NCBI GenBank assembly: GCA_963726375.1
Contig: CAVSCE010000008.1
Span: forward strand, 372,001 to 436,000
Direction of reading: 5' to 3'
Source of the DNA: UTCFX2 sp963726375
Lineage (GTDB): Bacteria > Chloroflexota > Anaerolineae > Anaerolineales > UBA4823
DNA: 64,000 bases
Shown in pieces: positions 50,399 through 61,243 of the stretch. Position numbers and translations under genes: made by a program. The number at the start of each line of letters is the position of its first letter. The first letter of the stretch is position 1. The notes beneath the pieces were generated by a model. The model was not told the origin of the DNA and ran no database searches. It was given only the letters and a program-made list of their open reading frames with translations.

Positions 50399-51413
50399 TT
50401 GTCCAAGTTTTCATTGATTGGTGCATGGATGGTCGTGTGTTCCTTGCTGTTCAGCGCCTGTGGTTCTGGAAGGTCTGATAAGGCTACGCTGGCCCCTGAG
50501 GCAATTTTTACATCTGCGGCTCAAACGGCCGAAGCCAGGCGGATTGAGCGCTTTGCCCAAACAGCTACGCAGCCGGTGCAGAGCCTTGATCGAGACCTCA
50601 GCATTTGAAAGCCCGACTGCAACTCTTCTTCCCAGTGAAACACCTTCTGCCCAGGGCACACCTACGGGGGCAGTCCCTGAGGCTTCCCAACAAACCGAAG
50701 GGGGCGAAAGGGGTGAGTTTGTGGCGGATGTCTCGATCCCTGACGGGACAGTGCTTGCGCCAAATCAGAGTTTTCAGAAGACCTGGCGGATTATGAACAC
50801 CGGCCAGACCACCTGGACACCGGATTATGCGCTGGTATTTATTGATGGCGAGCTTATGGGCGCCCAACCAACCGTCAGCTCTGCCGACCAGCGTTGCGCC
50901 GGGAGAAAAGGTGGAGATCGCGGTGGATATGGTCGCTCCGCCGAATCCCGGGGCATATCGTGGGTATTGGGAGCTGCGCAACGCAACCGGACAAATTTTT
51001 GGGTTTGGAGCGAATGCCGATGAATCCATCTGGGTGGACATTGTGGTCCAGGGCGAGACATACTGCGGGTTCGCAGACAACTACTCCGGCAGCGAGTGGA
51101 ACGATCGCCTCGCTTTCCCTGAGTGTCGACAATCCGGATGTGAGCGATGAATGCCCGCATACATTTGTCTTCACGGCTCGGATCACCCTGACCAAGCCGA
51201 CCAGGCTCGCTTATCTCACTGGAGGGCGGTTCATTGTCCGGGGAAGAGATCCACCTACCTTCTCCAGCGGCCAATAACTTTACCGCTGGTGAGCATCCTG
51301 TGGTTTATGAATTAACTGTCCTGCTGGCATGACATGCATGGGCGAGGTTTCACGTTACCGACCCAGGGAATGCGTTTTCGAACCAGGTCGATTTTTCGCT
51401 TACCTGTGGTTGA
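50399..51413 (+). pseudogene. Second NBR1-domain lipoprotein, several frameshifts
   Basis: A paralogue of the 47753-49337 protein. A TTG start with GGAGG before it gives a signal peptide and lipobox (LLFSAC). Pieces in three frames join as: Ala/Gln helix (ARRIERFAQTATQP), Ser/Pro linker, NBR1-type Ig domain (FQKTWRIMNTGQTTWTPDYA, GAYRGYWELRNATGQIFGFG), then LSLSVDNPDVSDECPHTFVF and a final HVTDPGNAFSNQVDFSLTCG ending at 51413. At least four shifts, at about 50585, 50870, 51065 and 51240, and an in-frame stop at 51330, interrupt it. Shifts are probable errors. Confidence 0.72.
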
Positions 51414-52610
51414 TCATCTCCCCGCATCAAGTTATCCTGAGAATTTACGCCCGCTGCGGCAGCTGATCCGGGAAGAGGAAGCCCGCCAGGGTTTTGAGCT
51501 GTTTGGGATCACCACGCCTGACCCACCGCCGCACCTGGAAGTGTTTTCAAACTGGCTCTCGGCTGGCAGGAATGGTGAAATGGCGTATCTGGCGGGTGAT
51601 CGCTCATGGTCTCGCCGATGTGATCCGCGGCAAAATTTTACCGGAATGCAGATCGATCCTCGTCCTTGGAGCTCGCTACCCTGCTTCCGGATCTGCTTTG
51701 CAGGAGGAAGACCAGGCTGATGGATTGCTTACTGGCAGGATTGCCAGCTATGCCTGGGGGGATGACTATCATGAGATCCTGCCGTCACGTTTAGCCCGGA
51801 TTGTGGCGTTCATTGAATCAAAGCTGGGTGTACAGGTGCCGAACCGCTGGTTCACGGATACCGGGCCGTTGCTGGAGCGCGAGCTTGGCCAGCGAGCCGG
51901 GTCTCGGGTGGATTGGCAAGAACACCTGCCTGATCCAGCCGGAACATGGCTCCTATTTCCTGCTGGCTGAAATCCTGCTCGGGTCTGGAGCTGGAGCCGG
52001 ACCGCCCTTTCCCATTCGATCGCTGTGGCTCTTGCAGGCGCTGCCTGGACGCCTGCCCGACCGGCTGCATCCTGCCTGACCGGACGATCGATGCCAGGCG
52101 CTGTATCTCGTACCTGACGATCGAGCTGAAAGGCGGCATTCCCAGGGCATGCGCAAGCATGGGGGAATGGGTCTTTGGCTGTGATATCTGCCAGCAGGTC
52201 TGTCCCTGGAACCGGCACTCCGCCAACCTGAGCGGAAAACCGCAGATTTACCCCCCACCGGAATGCCCAAAGCCCGAACCTGCTGGATGAGCTGAGCCTG
52301 AGCACCATCCGAATTCAATCGAAAATATCAAAGGCAGCCCATTGAAACGCAGCAAACGGCGTGGGTATCTGCGCAATGTGGCGGTGGCAATAGGCTGCTC
52401 ACAAGCGGCGCAAGCCGTCCTGCCACCCTCCTGAATGCGCTCTCCGATCCAGAGGCGCTGGTGCGGGGGCATGCCGCCTGGGCGCTCGGACAGATTGGCG
52501 TGAGCTGGCGCGAGCTGGATTGCGTCGGATGCTGCTCAAAGAGGCAATGGAGATGTTCGGATGAGATCGCAAATGCTCTCAGGCTCGTCTGGAAGGCTGG
52601 CGAAGCTTAA
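51406..52610 (+). pseudogene. queG: Epoxyqueuosine reductase, several frameshifts
   Basis: Last step of queuosine synthesis in tRNA. Pieces in order: LSAGRNGEMAYLAGDRS near the N-terminus, ILPECRSILVLGARYPA, VPNRWFTDTGPLLERELGQRAG, LGWIGKNTCLIQPEHGSYFL, then two iron-sulfur motifs CGSCRRCLDACPTGC and CDICQQVCPWNR, and the C-terminal HEAT-like repeat LVRGHAAWALGQIGVSW. At least five shifts (about 51601, 51890, 51965, 52268, 52390 and later) interrupt it. The start codon is unresolved; GTG at 51406 overlaps the preceding gene. All essential Cys motifs survive in some frame. Confidence 0.82.
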
Positions 52611-52645
52611 AACCTTCACATCTGGCGGTGATATAATCCCCAAAC

Positions 52646-53990
52646 ATGCGCAAATCGCGAACCTTTTTACTGGTATTTATCCTTGGAGCAGTGCTGGATA
52701 CAGCTTTTGTTGCCTGGCGGCGTTTTGATTTATCAGCTGCCTGCTGTTCAGGAACGCCTGACCTGGTGGGTAGGAGACATGTCAGCCCGGGTTCGGCGTC
52801 TTCTGAACCCACCTGAAGAGGTCGGTTTTCATTCCAGACCCCGAACCAACCCGGCATCAAGCCCAGAGCTCTTCCGAGGTCTATCGCAGTAATCCAACCA
52901 GTGGCCACAAGCGACTTCGAACCTTCCGCGACCCCTGCCGTCGCGGCGACAACGTCCACCCCGGAACCTGAACCGACCTCGACCCCATCCCCTACCCCTC
53001 TTCCGAACAGGATCAGCCTATCCGGGATCGTTCATGAATACCAGCAATTCAACAACTGCGGACCGGCAAATCTTGCCATGGCGCTTTCCTATCTGGGGAT
53101 GGCCGGGGGACCAGCGGGTTACACGGAGCTACCTGCGCCCAAACCTGAGAGTGGATGATAAGAATGTCGATGCCTGCCGAGATGGTTGACTTTGTTGAAG
53201 GATTTACCGGGCTTAAGGCAGTCGCCCGTGTCGGAGGCGATCTGGACTTGCTGCGCAGCCTGCTGTCAGCGGGATTTCCGGTCCTGATCGAGGCTGGCCA
53301 CCACCCGCCGGACGACTGGTGGATGGGGCATTACCTGGTCGTCAGCGGCTATGATGATGAGCGACGCATCCTTCACCGTCCAGGATTCGCTGTTCAATCC
53401 CGACCTAGCCATGGGATATGAGGAGCTGGCATCCGGTTGGTGGCGGGATTTTAATTATGTGTACATCGTGATCTTCCCACCGGAGAAGCCAGGAAGACGT
53501 TAAGCAAATCCTGGGACCACGCGGATCGATCCGCATCAGCTTATCAGGTGGCCGCCCAAAAGGCGATGGCCGAGATCTTCTATCCTACAGGGTCGCAACC
53601 AGTTTTTTGCCTGGTTCAACCTGGGAGCAAGCCTGGTTGGACTGGAAGATTTCGGCGGGGCAGCCCAGGCATATGATCAGGCGTTTGATATTTATCAAAC
53701 CCTCTCGGAAGACCAGCGCCCATATCGTCTAATGTGGTATCAGGAAGGCCCATATGCGGCTTATTTCCACAGCGGGCGGTTCCAGGATGTGGTCGATTTG
53801 GCAAACACAACATTCACCTGGGCAGGCAAACCTGTCCTTGAGGAGAGCTATTACTGGCGTGGGAAAGCTTATCTGATGCTGGGAGAAGAGAACCTGGCTA
53901 TGGCCGACCTGCAGAAAGCTGCAAGTTTGAATTCGAATTATGCCGCACCGCGCCAGGAGCTGTCAAAACCTGGGTGTTGCGCTTCCCTGA
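52646..53990 (+). pseudogene. C39-like peptidase with TPR repeats, paralogue 1 of 3, frameshifted
   Basis: Papain-fold, C39-type peptidase with a C-terminal TPR region, probably membrane-anchored near the N-terminus (LLVFILGAVL). Thr/Pro/Glu linker, then the catalytic Cys in NNCGPANLAMALSYLG (53057) and His in WMGHYLVVSGYDD (53325-53360). Pieces DDKN-MPAEMVDFVEGFTGL and WRDFNY-like follow. The TPR part includes FFAWFNLGASLVGLEDFGG and LEESYYWRGKAYLMLGEE. It ends at 53990. About six shifts in this copy. Role likely in extracytoplasmic peptide cleavage, but the substrate is unknown. Confidence 0.7.
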
Positions 53991-54001
53991 AATGGTTTAA
54001 C

Positions 54002-55334
54002 ATGCACTGGATGAGTAGAAACCCGTCTTTTTCTTATCCTGCACCTTGTGGTATTATGCCTGGGTTGGATTATTCTTTATCCCACCAGTGCACGATCGGA
54101 TATCCTGTCGGTTGGAGCAGGTTTCGCTGCGATTGGGTATCTGATCCACCCGCCGCGAAGGCTGTTTTTGTGCCCACTCAAAAGGGTCTGGCTGCGCCGC
54201 AGATCATGCGGATATTCTGAGGCGCTGCCACTCTTACGGTCAGCCAGCAAGGCGACCCCTCTCGCGCTGCGAAAACAGCCGCTCCTTCTCAACCCGACAT
54301 CCAGCCCGGTTGCGACTCCCCTTCCTGCAAAAGCTGCGCTTTCAGGCGTGATCTATTCGGACCAGCATGGGAGCCGCCGAAACTATTGTGCCCCGGCGAA
54401 CTTGACGATGGCGCTCTCATTCTGGGGGTGGCAGGGAAACCGGGAGGAAGTTGGACGATTCATCAAGCCGAATAATAATGACAAGAACGTCATGCCCTAT
54501 GAGATGGTTGATTTCATTGAGGATCATACAGATCTGCAGGCTGTATTAGCGTACTGGTGGAGACATGGATACCTGCGCCGCATTTCATAGCAGCCGGTTA
54601 CCCCGTTCTGATTGAGAAGGGCGTGTATTTCCACGACCTGACTGGAGTGGTCAGCTGGATGGGTCATTATCAGGTGGTTACCGGTTACGACGATGCAGGT
54701 GGGGTCTTTATTACTCAGGATTCCTTCCTCGACCCGGATTATCAGGTCTCATATGATGAAATGATGCAGGGCTGGAGGGCATTCAACTATCCTTACATCA
54801 TCGTTTTTCCGCCAGACCAAGAAGCGAGGTGATTGATTTGCTTGGAGCGGATGCGGATGAGACGGCAAATTACCAGAACGCGGCTCTTAAAGCCTCGAAT
54901 GAGATTTATGGGCTTTCCGGGATCGACCAATATTTTGCCTGGTTCAATCGCGGCTCAAGCCTGGTCGAGCTGCAGGATTACGGCGGGGCAGCGGCCGCAT
55001 TTGATGAGGCTTTCAAGATTTATCCAACCATCCCTGAAAACAAGCGTCCCTGGCGGATGCTCTGGTACCAGACTGGCCCATATTTTGCGTATTACGGCGT
55101 CCAGCGCTATTATGATTTGTTATATTTGGCAGATGGAACGCTGTCGGCGATGCAAGGGGATAAAAACCTGGAAGAGATCATATTACTGGCGGGGAATGGC
55201 AAGAGCAGCGCTTGGAGATGACACGAATGGCAGCAATCGAGGATTTTCAACTCAGCCTGAAATATCATGCAGGATTTCGAGCCAGCCATATGACTCAGCT
55301 AAGAATGTCAGGATTGAGAACCCTTAATCTATAA
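54002..55334 (+). pseudogene. C39-like peptidase with TPR repeats, paralogue 2 of 3, frameshifted
   Basis: Second paralogue with the same architecture. The Cys region reads NYCAPANLTMALSFWGW (near 54387), with Ala in place of the usual Gly after Cys. The His motif is WMGHYQVVTGYDDAGG (near 54660). A large intact stretch (54829-55221) carries YFAWFNRGSSLVELQDYGGA and the TPR helices. The N-terminal membrane segment is spread over two frames. Several shifts. It starts 11 bp after paralogue 1 ends. Confidence 0.68.
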
Positions 55335-55345
55335 AGAAACCAGCT

Positions 55346-56653
55346 ATGCGAAAGTCATTGGAATTCATCTTGATCATCGTTGTTGTCAGTTGAATTTGGG
55401 AGGGAGTGCTCATGATGCTATCGACAGACAGCCTGAATTGGCGGATTCCGGCTGTTCTGGCGGACGTGAAATATGCCCTCGATCCGCCGCAGCAAGCTGT
55501 GTTTATTCCGGTTGTCCAACCTACAGGCACGGCGCAGTCTGCAGACTGATCCAATTGCCCAGCCCGACGCCGACGATTTCATTGGAGACTCCAACGCCTG
55601 CGCCTACGGAGCCTGTCCCAACTCCAACGTCAACATTGGTCGCCGACCCCGTTGCCCTCCCAGGCAGGATTGACAGGCGTCGTCCACCAATTTCAGATGT
55701 GGAACAACTGCGGGCCGGCAAACCTCGCGATGGCGCTCTCATTCTGGGGTTGGAAAGGCGACCAGCGCGATGCGGCGGCATTCCTCAAGCCTAATTCACG
55801 AGACAAAAATGTAATGCCATACGAAATGGAGAGCCTTCACTGAGCAGGAAACCGACCTGGAAGCAGTGACAAGGGTGGGCGGTGATCTGCCCATGATCAA
55901 GGCACTTATTTCGTCTGGTTTCCCGGTGATCATTGAAAAAGGTTTTGAAGGAGAAGGCTTTGACGGCTGGATGGGCCATTACCAGGTGATCACTGGATAC
56001 GATGATGCTGTTGGACAATTCATCGTCCAGGATTCATATAAAGGCCCAGATTTCATGAGGCCTACGAGGAATTTCTGGCGGATTGGCGTGCCTTTCAACT
56101 TCACCTATTTGGTCATCTATCCCACTGATCGCCGCCAGCAGGTCCTGGATCTCCTTGGGGCTGCAGGCATATGATAATTATAACACCCGCAGGCTGCTCT
56201 CCAGATATCGGTTGAAGAATAAGCCCGGCTTACAGACAGGGACTTGTTCTTTGCGCTTTTCAACCAGGGCACAAACCTGGTCGAAACCCAGGATTATGCC
56301 CGGGCAGCAACCTCCTACGATCGGCATTTGCAAACTATGCGCAGCTACCTGAAGAGATCCGCCCTTGGCGGATGATGTGGTATCAGACCGGTCCTTATTT
56401 CGCTTATTATTTCACCGGGCGATATCAGGACGTGATCAATCTGGCGACACAAACGCTCGAAGCAATGAGTGAGCCGGTCCTGGAGGAAAGCTACTACTGG
56501 CGGGCGCGAGCTTATCTGGCACTAGGGGATACCAGAATCCGCGGAAGAAGACCTGAAATCCTGCCTGAAGGCCCATCCGGGTTTGATCCCTGCGTGCAAG
56601 AGATGCGCGATCTGGGGATCGATCCACCAAATACCAGCGCAATAAACAGGTAA
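55346..56653 (+). pseudogene. C39-like peptidase with TPR repeats, paralogue 3 of 3, frameshifted
   Basis: Third paralogue. MRKSLEFILIIVVV opens the membrane segment, then a linker (ALDPPQQAVFIP shared with the other copies), the Cys in WNNCGPANLAMALSFWGW (near 55709), DKNVMPYEME and the His in WMGHYQVITGYDD (near 55975). TPR part with YYWRARAYLALGD, ending with a short tail at 56653. Shifts near 55394, 55545, 55840, 56170 and 56350. It begins 11 bp after paralogue 2. Confidence 0.7.
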
Positions 56654-56668
56654 AATCGGGGAAAAACG

Positions 56669-57903
56669 ATGCCAAAAATCCTGCATTTTGCAGATGCCCA
56701 TATCGATATGGCAAACTATGGCCGTCACGACCCCCAATCCGGTTTGCCGTTCCGGGTGCTGGATTTCTTGAAATCATTGGATACGATCGTCGATGCCGCC
56801 ATCCAGGAAAAGGTCGACCTGGTGATATTTGCAGGGGATGCCTATAAGGACCGCACACCTTCGCCCACTTTTCAGCGGGAATGGGGCAGGCGGATGATGC
56901 GGCTTTCCAGGGCAGAAATTCCAACGCTGTTATTGGTTGGAAACCATGACCTTTCACCGGCATTGGGCGCGCCCATGCATTGGAAAGTTTCGACACCCTT
57001 GAAGTGCCGTATGTGTGCGTCTTCGCATAAGCCGATCCTGACAAACCTGAGGGCCTATATGGCGTTCCCTTGCAGGTGATGGCGCTTCCCTGGATCTCAC
57101 GTTCCGGGTTGATGGCCGCTTTCGGGAGCGAAGCGGAGAGAATCCCGGTCCATGGGAATGCGACAGACAGGATGAGCGAGTTTGTAGGAATGCAATTCGT
57201 CGAAGATATGGATCCGGCGTTTGCCAGTGGTGCTGACAGCCCATTGTTCGATTCAAGGGGCAATTTATGGTTGGGAGCGGATGGTGATGCTGGGCAACGA
57301 CCTGGTACTGCCGGGTTCGTTGGTGAAAGACCGCGCCTGGATTATGTCGCCTTGGTCATATTCACAAACCTCAGAATCTGAACGAGGGTGCCTATCCTCC
57401 GGTTATTTATCCTGGCTCGATCGAGAGGGTCGATTTTGGCGAGTCGCAGGATGAAAAGTACTTCGTCATCGCCCAGAGTTGAGCGAGGAGACAAGAGTGG
57501 AATGGCGAAAACTGGAACATATCCGCCCGATTATCGACTGTTTCATTCGCTTGATCGGACAGGAAGGGGTGACCGAGCAACTGCGGAGTGCGCTGTCTGC
57601 CCACTGAACAGCTAGTTGAGGCGATTATTCGCCTTGTGATAGAATATCCGCGCGATTGGGAAACATTAATCGATGAGGCGGCATTCCGTGAAACTGCAGC
57701 AGAAGCATTTGAGTTTCAATTGATCAAGCGTCCCCAGGTCTGAACAGCGGATTCGACTGCCTGGCGACCAGGCAATTGGCAGTCTTATCTCCACTGGAAC
57801 TGCTGGAAAAGTACTGGTTATCCATCCATGTCGAATCGCAACAGACCTCAGTGATTTAAGTCGGTTGGCGTCACGTGATCCTGCGAAGTTCAGGGCGAAT
57901 TGA
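56669..57903 (+). pseudogene. SbcD-like metallophosphoesterase (DNA repair exonuclease), frameshifted
   Basis: Calcineurin-fold nuclease subunit similar to SbcD/Mre11. Metal-binding motifs in order: LHFADAHID (residues 5-13), FAGDAYKDRTP, LLVGNHDLSPALG and ALGHIHKPQ (split across frames near 57350), with PGSIERVDFGE after. A C-terminal helical segment (LLEKYWLSIHVESQ) ends near 57903, but the exact stop is uncertain. At least five shifts, at about 56985, 57035, 57350, 57478 and 57600. No sbcC partner lies next to it within the window. Confidence 0.75.
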
Positions 57904-57944
57904 CCAAAAAGCCAATCAGAGAATTAATCGATCGGGAGGAAACC

Positions 57945-58609
57945 ATGTTTGTTCGAACTTATATGACAGTCGATCCAGTTTTTGTTTCTCCGGATGACAA
58001 TTTTCATCAGGCGATGCATGTGCTCCGCAAGCAGGGTGTCCGGCACCTTCCGGTGGTTGAAAAGAACGAACTTGTTGGGATTGTGGTTGAGAAAGATTTG
58101 CTCTCCAACCAGCCGTCACCCGCCACAACGCTGAGCCTTTATGAGATCTATTCGTTATTGGAGACACTCAGTATCCGTCAGATGATGAGCCGACCAGTGA
58201 TAACAGTTGAAGGAGATTGCCCGCTTGAGGAAGCTGCTCGGATTATGGTGGAGCATAAAATCAGCTGCCTGCCTGTGATGGATGGTGAAAAACTGGTGGG
58301 GATTATCACAGAGACGGATGTGTTCAAGGCGTTGGTAGAAGTCCTTGGCGGCGGCGTGGAGGGACTGCGCTTCATGTTACGAGTTCCTGAAAAGGTCGGT
58401 CAGTTAGCACTGATTTCCGACAGGATCGCCGATGCTGGTGGAAATATCCTGGCGGTGCCACACGTCAGCATGAAGATGGGTTTCGAGAGGTCATGATCAA
58501 AGAGACTGGCGCTCGCCGCGAATCTCTGATGAAGCTGGAAGAGGGAACTGAAGTTGAAGTACTGGACGTGCGCCCGAGCAGCCATTATGAGCCAAAGCTT
58601 TTCGGTTAA
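57945..58609 (+). CDS. CBS-domain pair protein with C-terminal ACT-like region, one frameshift
   Basis: A protein of about 220 residues. GGGAGGAAACC precedes ATG 57945 (MFVRTYMTVDPVFVSPDD). Two CBS motifs follow (VRHLPVVEKNELVGIV and SCLPVMDGEKLVGIITETD), a typical adenine-nucleotide-binding Bateman module. The C-terminus resembles an ACT domain (LRVPEKVGQLALISDRIADA). The frame shifts near 58490, after which MIKETGARRESLMKLEEG and LDVRPSSHYEPKLFG complete it. AcuB-like proteins have this arrangement. Confidence 0.85.
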
Positions 58610-58637
58610 TTGATCGCTTCATTGGGTAGATCAGTTG

Positions 58638-59091
58638 ATGAAGGACATGGACACCAAAGCAAGGCTTGAAAACGATTTGAAAGATGCGATGCGCGCAAAT
58701 AACGCGCTTCAAAAACGGACGCTACGGATGGCTATTTCTGCAATTCGGCTGGCGGAAGTGGAGAAGGGCGGCGCGTTGGATGAACCAGCAGTTTTAAATA
58801 TCATCCAAAAAGAGGTCAAATCCCGCTACGAGTCGATAGAAGACGCTCAGCGAGCGGGCCGACCCGAGCTGGAACAAGACGCCAGGGATGAGATCGCAGT
58901 GCTCGAGTGCTATTTGCCTCGTCAGCTGAGCGCAATTGAGCTTGAGGAACTGGCTCGAGCATCGATTTCAGAGGCAGGAGCAAACAGCCTGCGCGAGATG
59001 GGTCAGGTAATGAAAATCCTGATCCCGCGGCTGGAGGGGACGCGCTACTGGCGAACAGGCGAGCCAGGCAGTGCGCAAACTGCTTCAATGA
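58638..59091 (+). CDS. GatB/YqeY domain protein, one frameshift
   Basis: A small YqeY-family protein of about 150 residues, related to the tRNA-binding tail domain of amidotransferase GatB. Sequence runs LENDLKDAMRANNALQKRTL to LREMGQVMKILIPRLEG. An extra G in the GGGG near 59037-59040 hides the proper end; with three G the protein finishes GRATGEQASQAVRKLLQ at TGA 59091. Without the correction it appears fused to the following PgpH gene, which is misleading. Start taken at the ATG 58638. Confidence 0.82.
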
Positions 59092-61226
59092 AGCCATACC
59101 ATCGAGTCAAGCGGCGCAAGTTTCTTCTTGGTTTGCTGCTGATCATCAGCACAATGCTCGCTTTAGCGGCTGTCCTAGTTCCGCTGCAGCAGAGATCATC
59201 AACGCCAGAGCCGCAAGAAGGGATGGTCGCACAGCGCGACTACCGCGCTTCCCAGGCTGTTTCGTTTGTTAGCGAGGTCCTGACTTCTCAGCGCCGCGAA
59301 TCTGCTGAGAATGCTGTAAATCCCATCTATACCTCTCCAGATACTCGGGTTGCTCGCCGCCAGGTGGAACAGCTGCGTTCAGCCCTGGCTTATATCAAAT
59401 CTATCCGCGAGGATGCCTATGCATCTCTCGATCAAAAACTTGATGACATTTCGGCGCTGGAAGATATCAACCTGAACAGGGAAACGTCAGAGGCGATCCT
59501 GAATACGGCCGACAACCGCTGGCAGGAAGCGCAGCAAGAAGCGATCGCGGTTCTGGAACAAGTAATGAGCAGCGCCATTCGTCCGGAAACCCTCATTGAG
59601 GCGCGCAGCCGTGTCCCGGCACTGGTATCGCTCTCTTTATCAGAAGAACAGGCAGCGATTGCCGCCGAACTGGCGACTGCATTCGTCGCTCCAAACAGCC
59701 AATATTCAGAAGAACTGACAGTATCTGCCCGTCTGCAAGCTCGAGATGCGGTGGAGCCAGTGACCCTTGTTTTTGTGCCCGGCCAGACGATCGTGCTTCA
59801 GGGAGAAGTCCTGACCGCCGAGGATATGGAAATCCTGGAGAAACTTGGGCTTAAGGATTCGGAAAGAAGCGCCCAGGATCTTGTCAGTGGTGCTTTCCTG
59901 ACTATCCTGATGGTGTTTTTTACGGTTTTTTACATTCGCCGAAAGCAAATCCTGCTGGCAGCTGACTTGAGGAAATGGGTAGTTTTAGTTGCCTTGCAGC
60001 TCGTTTTTCTGATAAGCGCCCGGTTGATCATTCCGCTCAATCCGCTCCTGCCATACGCATTTCCTCTGGCAACTTGCGGAATAGTCACAGCAGCCCTTTT
60101 TGGCACCGAGCTGGCTCTGGTTACCTCGATTCCGCTTTCGATCCTGGTCTCCTTCGGCATGCCGAACGCCTTGGAAATCACCCTTTTTTACATGATCAGC
60201 AGCTTATTTGGAGTGCTGGCTCTCGGCCGCGCTCGCCGGCTGGCAGTTTTCCTGTGGGCTGGACTTGCGGTAGCATGCTCGGGAGTGGTGATTGTTCTGG
60301 TCTTCAATTTTCAGCTGCTTACCGAAAATCTAGCGACCCTTTTGGCTTTGTGTTCCGCAGCTTTCTTCAACGGCCTGGTTTCGGCCAGTTTTTCGATCCT
60401 GCTTCATTCGCTGCTGGCTCCTTTTTTGGGAATGCTTACACCCTTACAGCTGCTTGATCTCACCCGTCCGGATCATCCCCTGCTCGGGCTGCTGCTGCGA
60501 GATGTCCCAGGCACATATCAGCACAGCCTTCAGGTTGCCAACCTGGCTGAGCAGGCTGCCGAACGGATTGGAGTTGATCCGATGTTGATTCGAGCTGGCG
60601 CTCTGTACCATGACGTGGGCAAAGCGGCAAACCCGGCTTTCTTCATAGAGAATCAACCCCCTGGTTTTGAAAATCCGCATGACAAACTCGATCCTCAAGA
60701 GAGCGCCCGGCTGATCATTGCCCATGTTTCTGATGGGTTGAAGCTGGCGCGCCAGCACCGCCTCCCGCGCAGGATTCAAGATTTTATTTCAGAACACCAT
60801 GGGACGAACATAACTCGCTACCAATATTTCAATGCAGTAAAGGCTGTTGGAGGAAACGAGGAACAGGTTGATCAAGGACATTTCCGCTACCCGGGACCGC
60901 GCCCCCAAAGCCGCGAGACAGCAGTGTTAATGCTGGCAGATGCCTGCGAGGCGCGCGTCCGAGCCGAACGACCGACTGAAGACGATTTGCTGCGTGATCT
61001 GATCAAGAGTGTTGTTTCCGACCGAATCTCGAGCGGGCAACTAGATGACACACGGCTTTCCATGCGAGACCTGAATGAAATTGTCGATTCGTTTTCGGCT
61101 ACTTTACGCGGGGTCTATCACCCTCGCCTGCATTACCCAGATCAAGATGCATTCAAATCGAACGAATTGATCACGATTCCGCTGCCGAAACGGACGGACT
61201 CCTCAGCGGAATTGAATCTGCGTTGA
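59088..61226 (+). CDS. 7TM receptor HD hydrolase (PgpH family)
   Basis: Cyclic-di-AMP phosphodiesterase family, 712 residues. The ATG at 59088 overlaps the YqeY stop (ATGA). N-terminal membrane helix, then the extracellular 7TMR-HDED domain (about residues 55-250, RESAENAVNPIYTSPDTRVA), seven helices (about 270-460), and the cytosolic HD domain: TYQHSLQVANLAEQAAERIG, ALYHDVGKAANPAFF (HD pair), FISEHHGT and MLADACEARVRA. It belongs to the well-conserved PgpH-YbeY-DgkA cluster that follows. Confidence 0.93.
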   Translation: MKPYHRVKRRKFLLGLLLIISTMLALAAVLVPLQQRSSTPEPQEGMVAQRDYRASQAVSFVSEVLTSQRRESAENAVNPIYTSPDTRVARRQVEQLRSALAYIKSIREDAYASLDQKLDDISALEDINLNRETSEAILNTADNRWQEAQQEAIAVLEQVMSSAIRPETLIEARSRVPALVSLSLSEEQAAIAAELATAFVAPNSQYSEELTVSARLQARDAVEPVTLVFVPGQTIVLQGEVLTAEDMEILEKLGLKDSERSAQDLVSGAFLTILMVFFTVFYIRRKQILLAADLRKWVVLVALQLVFLISARLIIPLNPLLPYAFPLATCGIVTAALFGTELALVTSIPLSILVSFGMPNALEITLFYMISSLFGVLALGRARRLAVFLWAGLAVACSGVVIVLVFNFQLLTENLATLLALCSAAFFNGLVSASFSILLHSLLAPFLGMLTPLQLLDLTRPDHPLLGLLLRDVPGTYQHSLQVANLAEQAAERIGVDPMLIRAGALYHDVGKAANPAFFIENQPPGFENPHDKLDPQESARLIIAHVSDGLKLARQHRLPRRIQDFISEHHGTNITRYQYFNAVKAVGGNEEQVDQGHFRYPGPRPQSRETAVLMLADACEARVRAERPTEDDLLRDLIKSVVSDRISSGQLDDTRLSMRDLNEIVDSFSATLRGVYHPRLHYPDQDAFKSNELITIPLPKRTDSSAELNLR

Positions 61227-61243
61227 AAGAGTGAAAAATTTCG

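Noticed and set aside
50399..57903. Region of genuine pseudogene decay or a degraded mobile element
   Set aside because: Catalytic residues, gene order and spacing are preserved, essential-type genes are included, and the breaks are single-base shifts; sequencing error is more likely. No transposase or repeat borders were found.
58635..61226. Apparent fusion of YqeY to a PgpH 7TM-HD protein in one 863-residue frame
   Set aside because: The joint is an artefact. Removing one G from the GGGG near 59037 ends YqeY normally at 59091, and PgpH has its own ATG at 59088 overlapping that stop.
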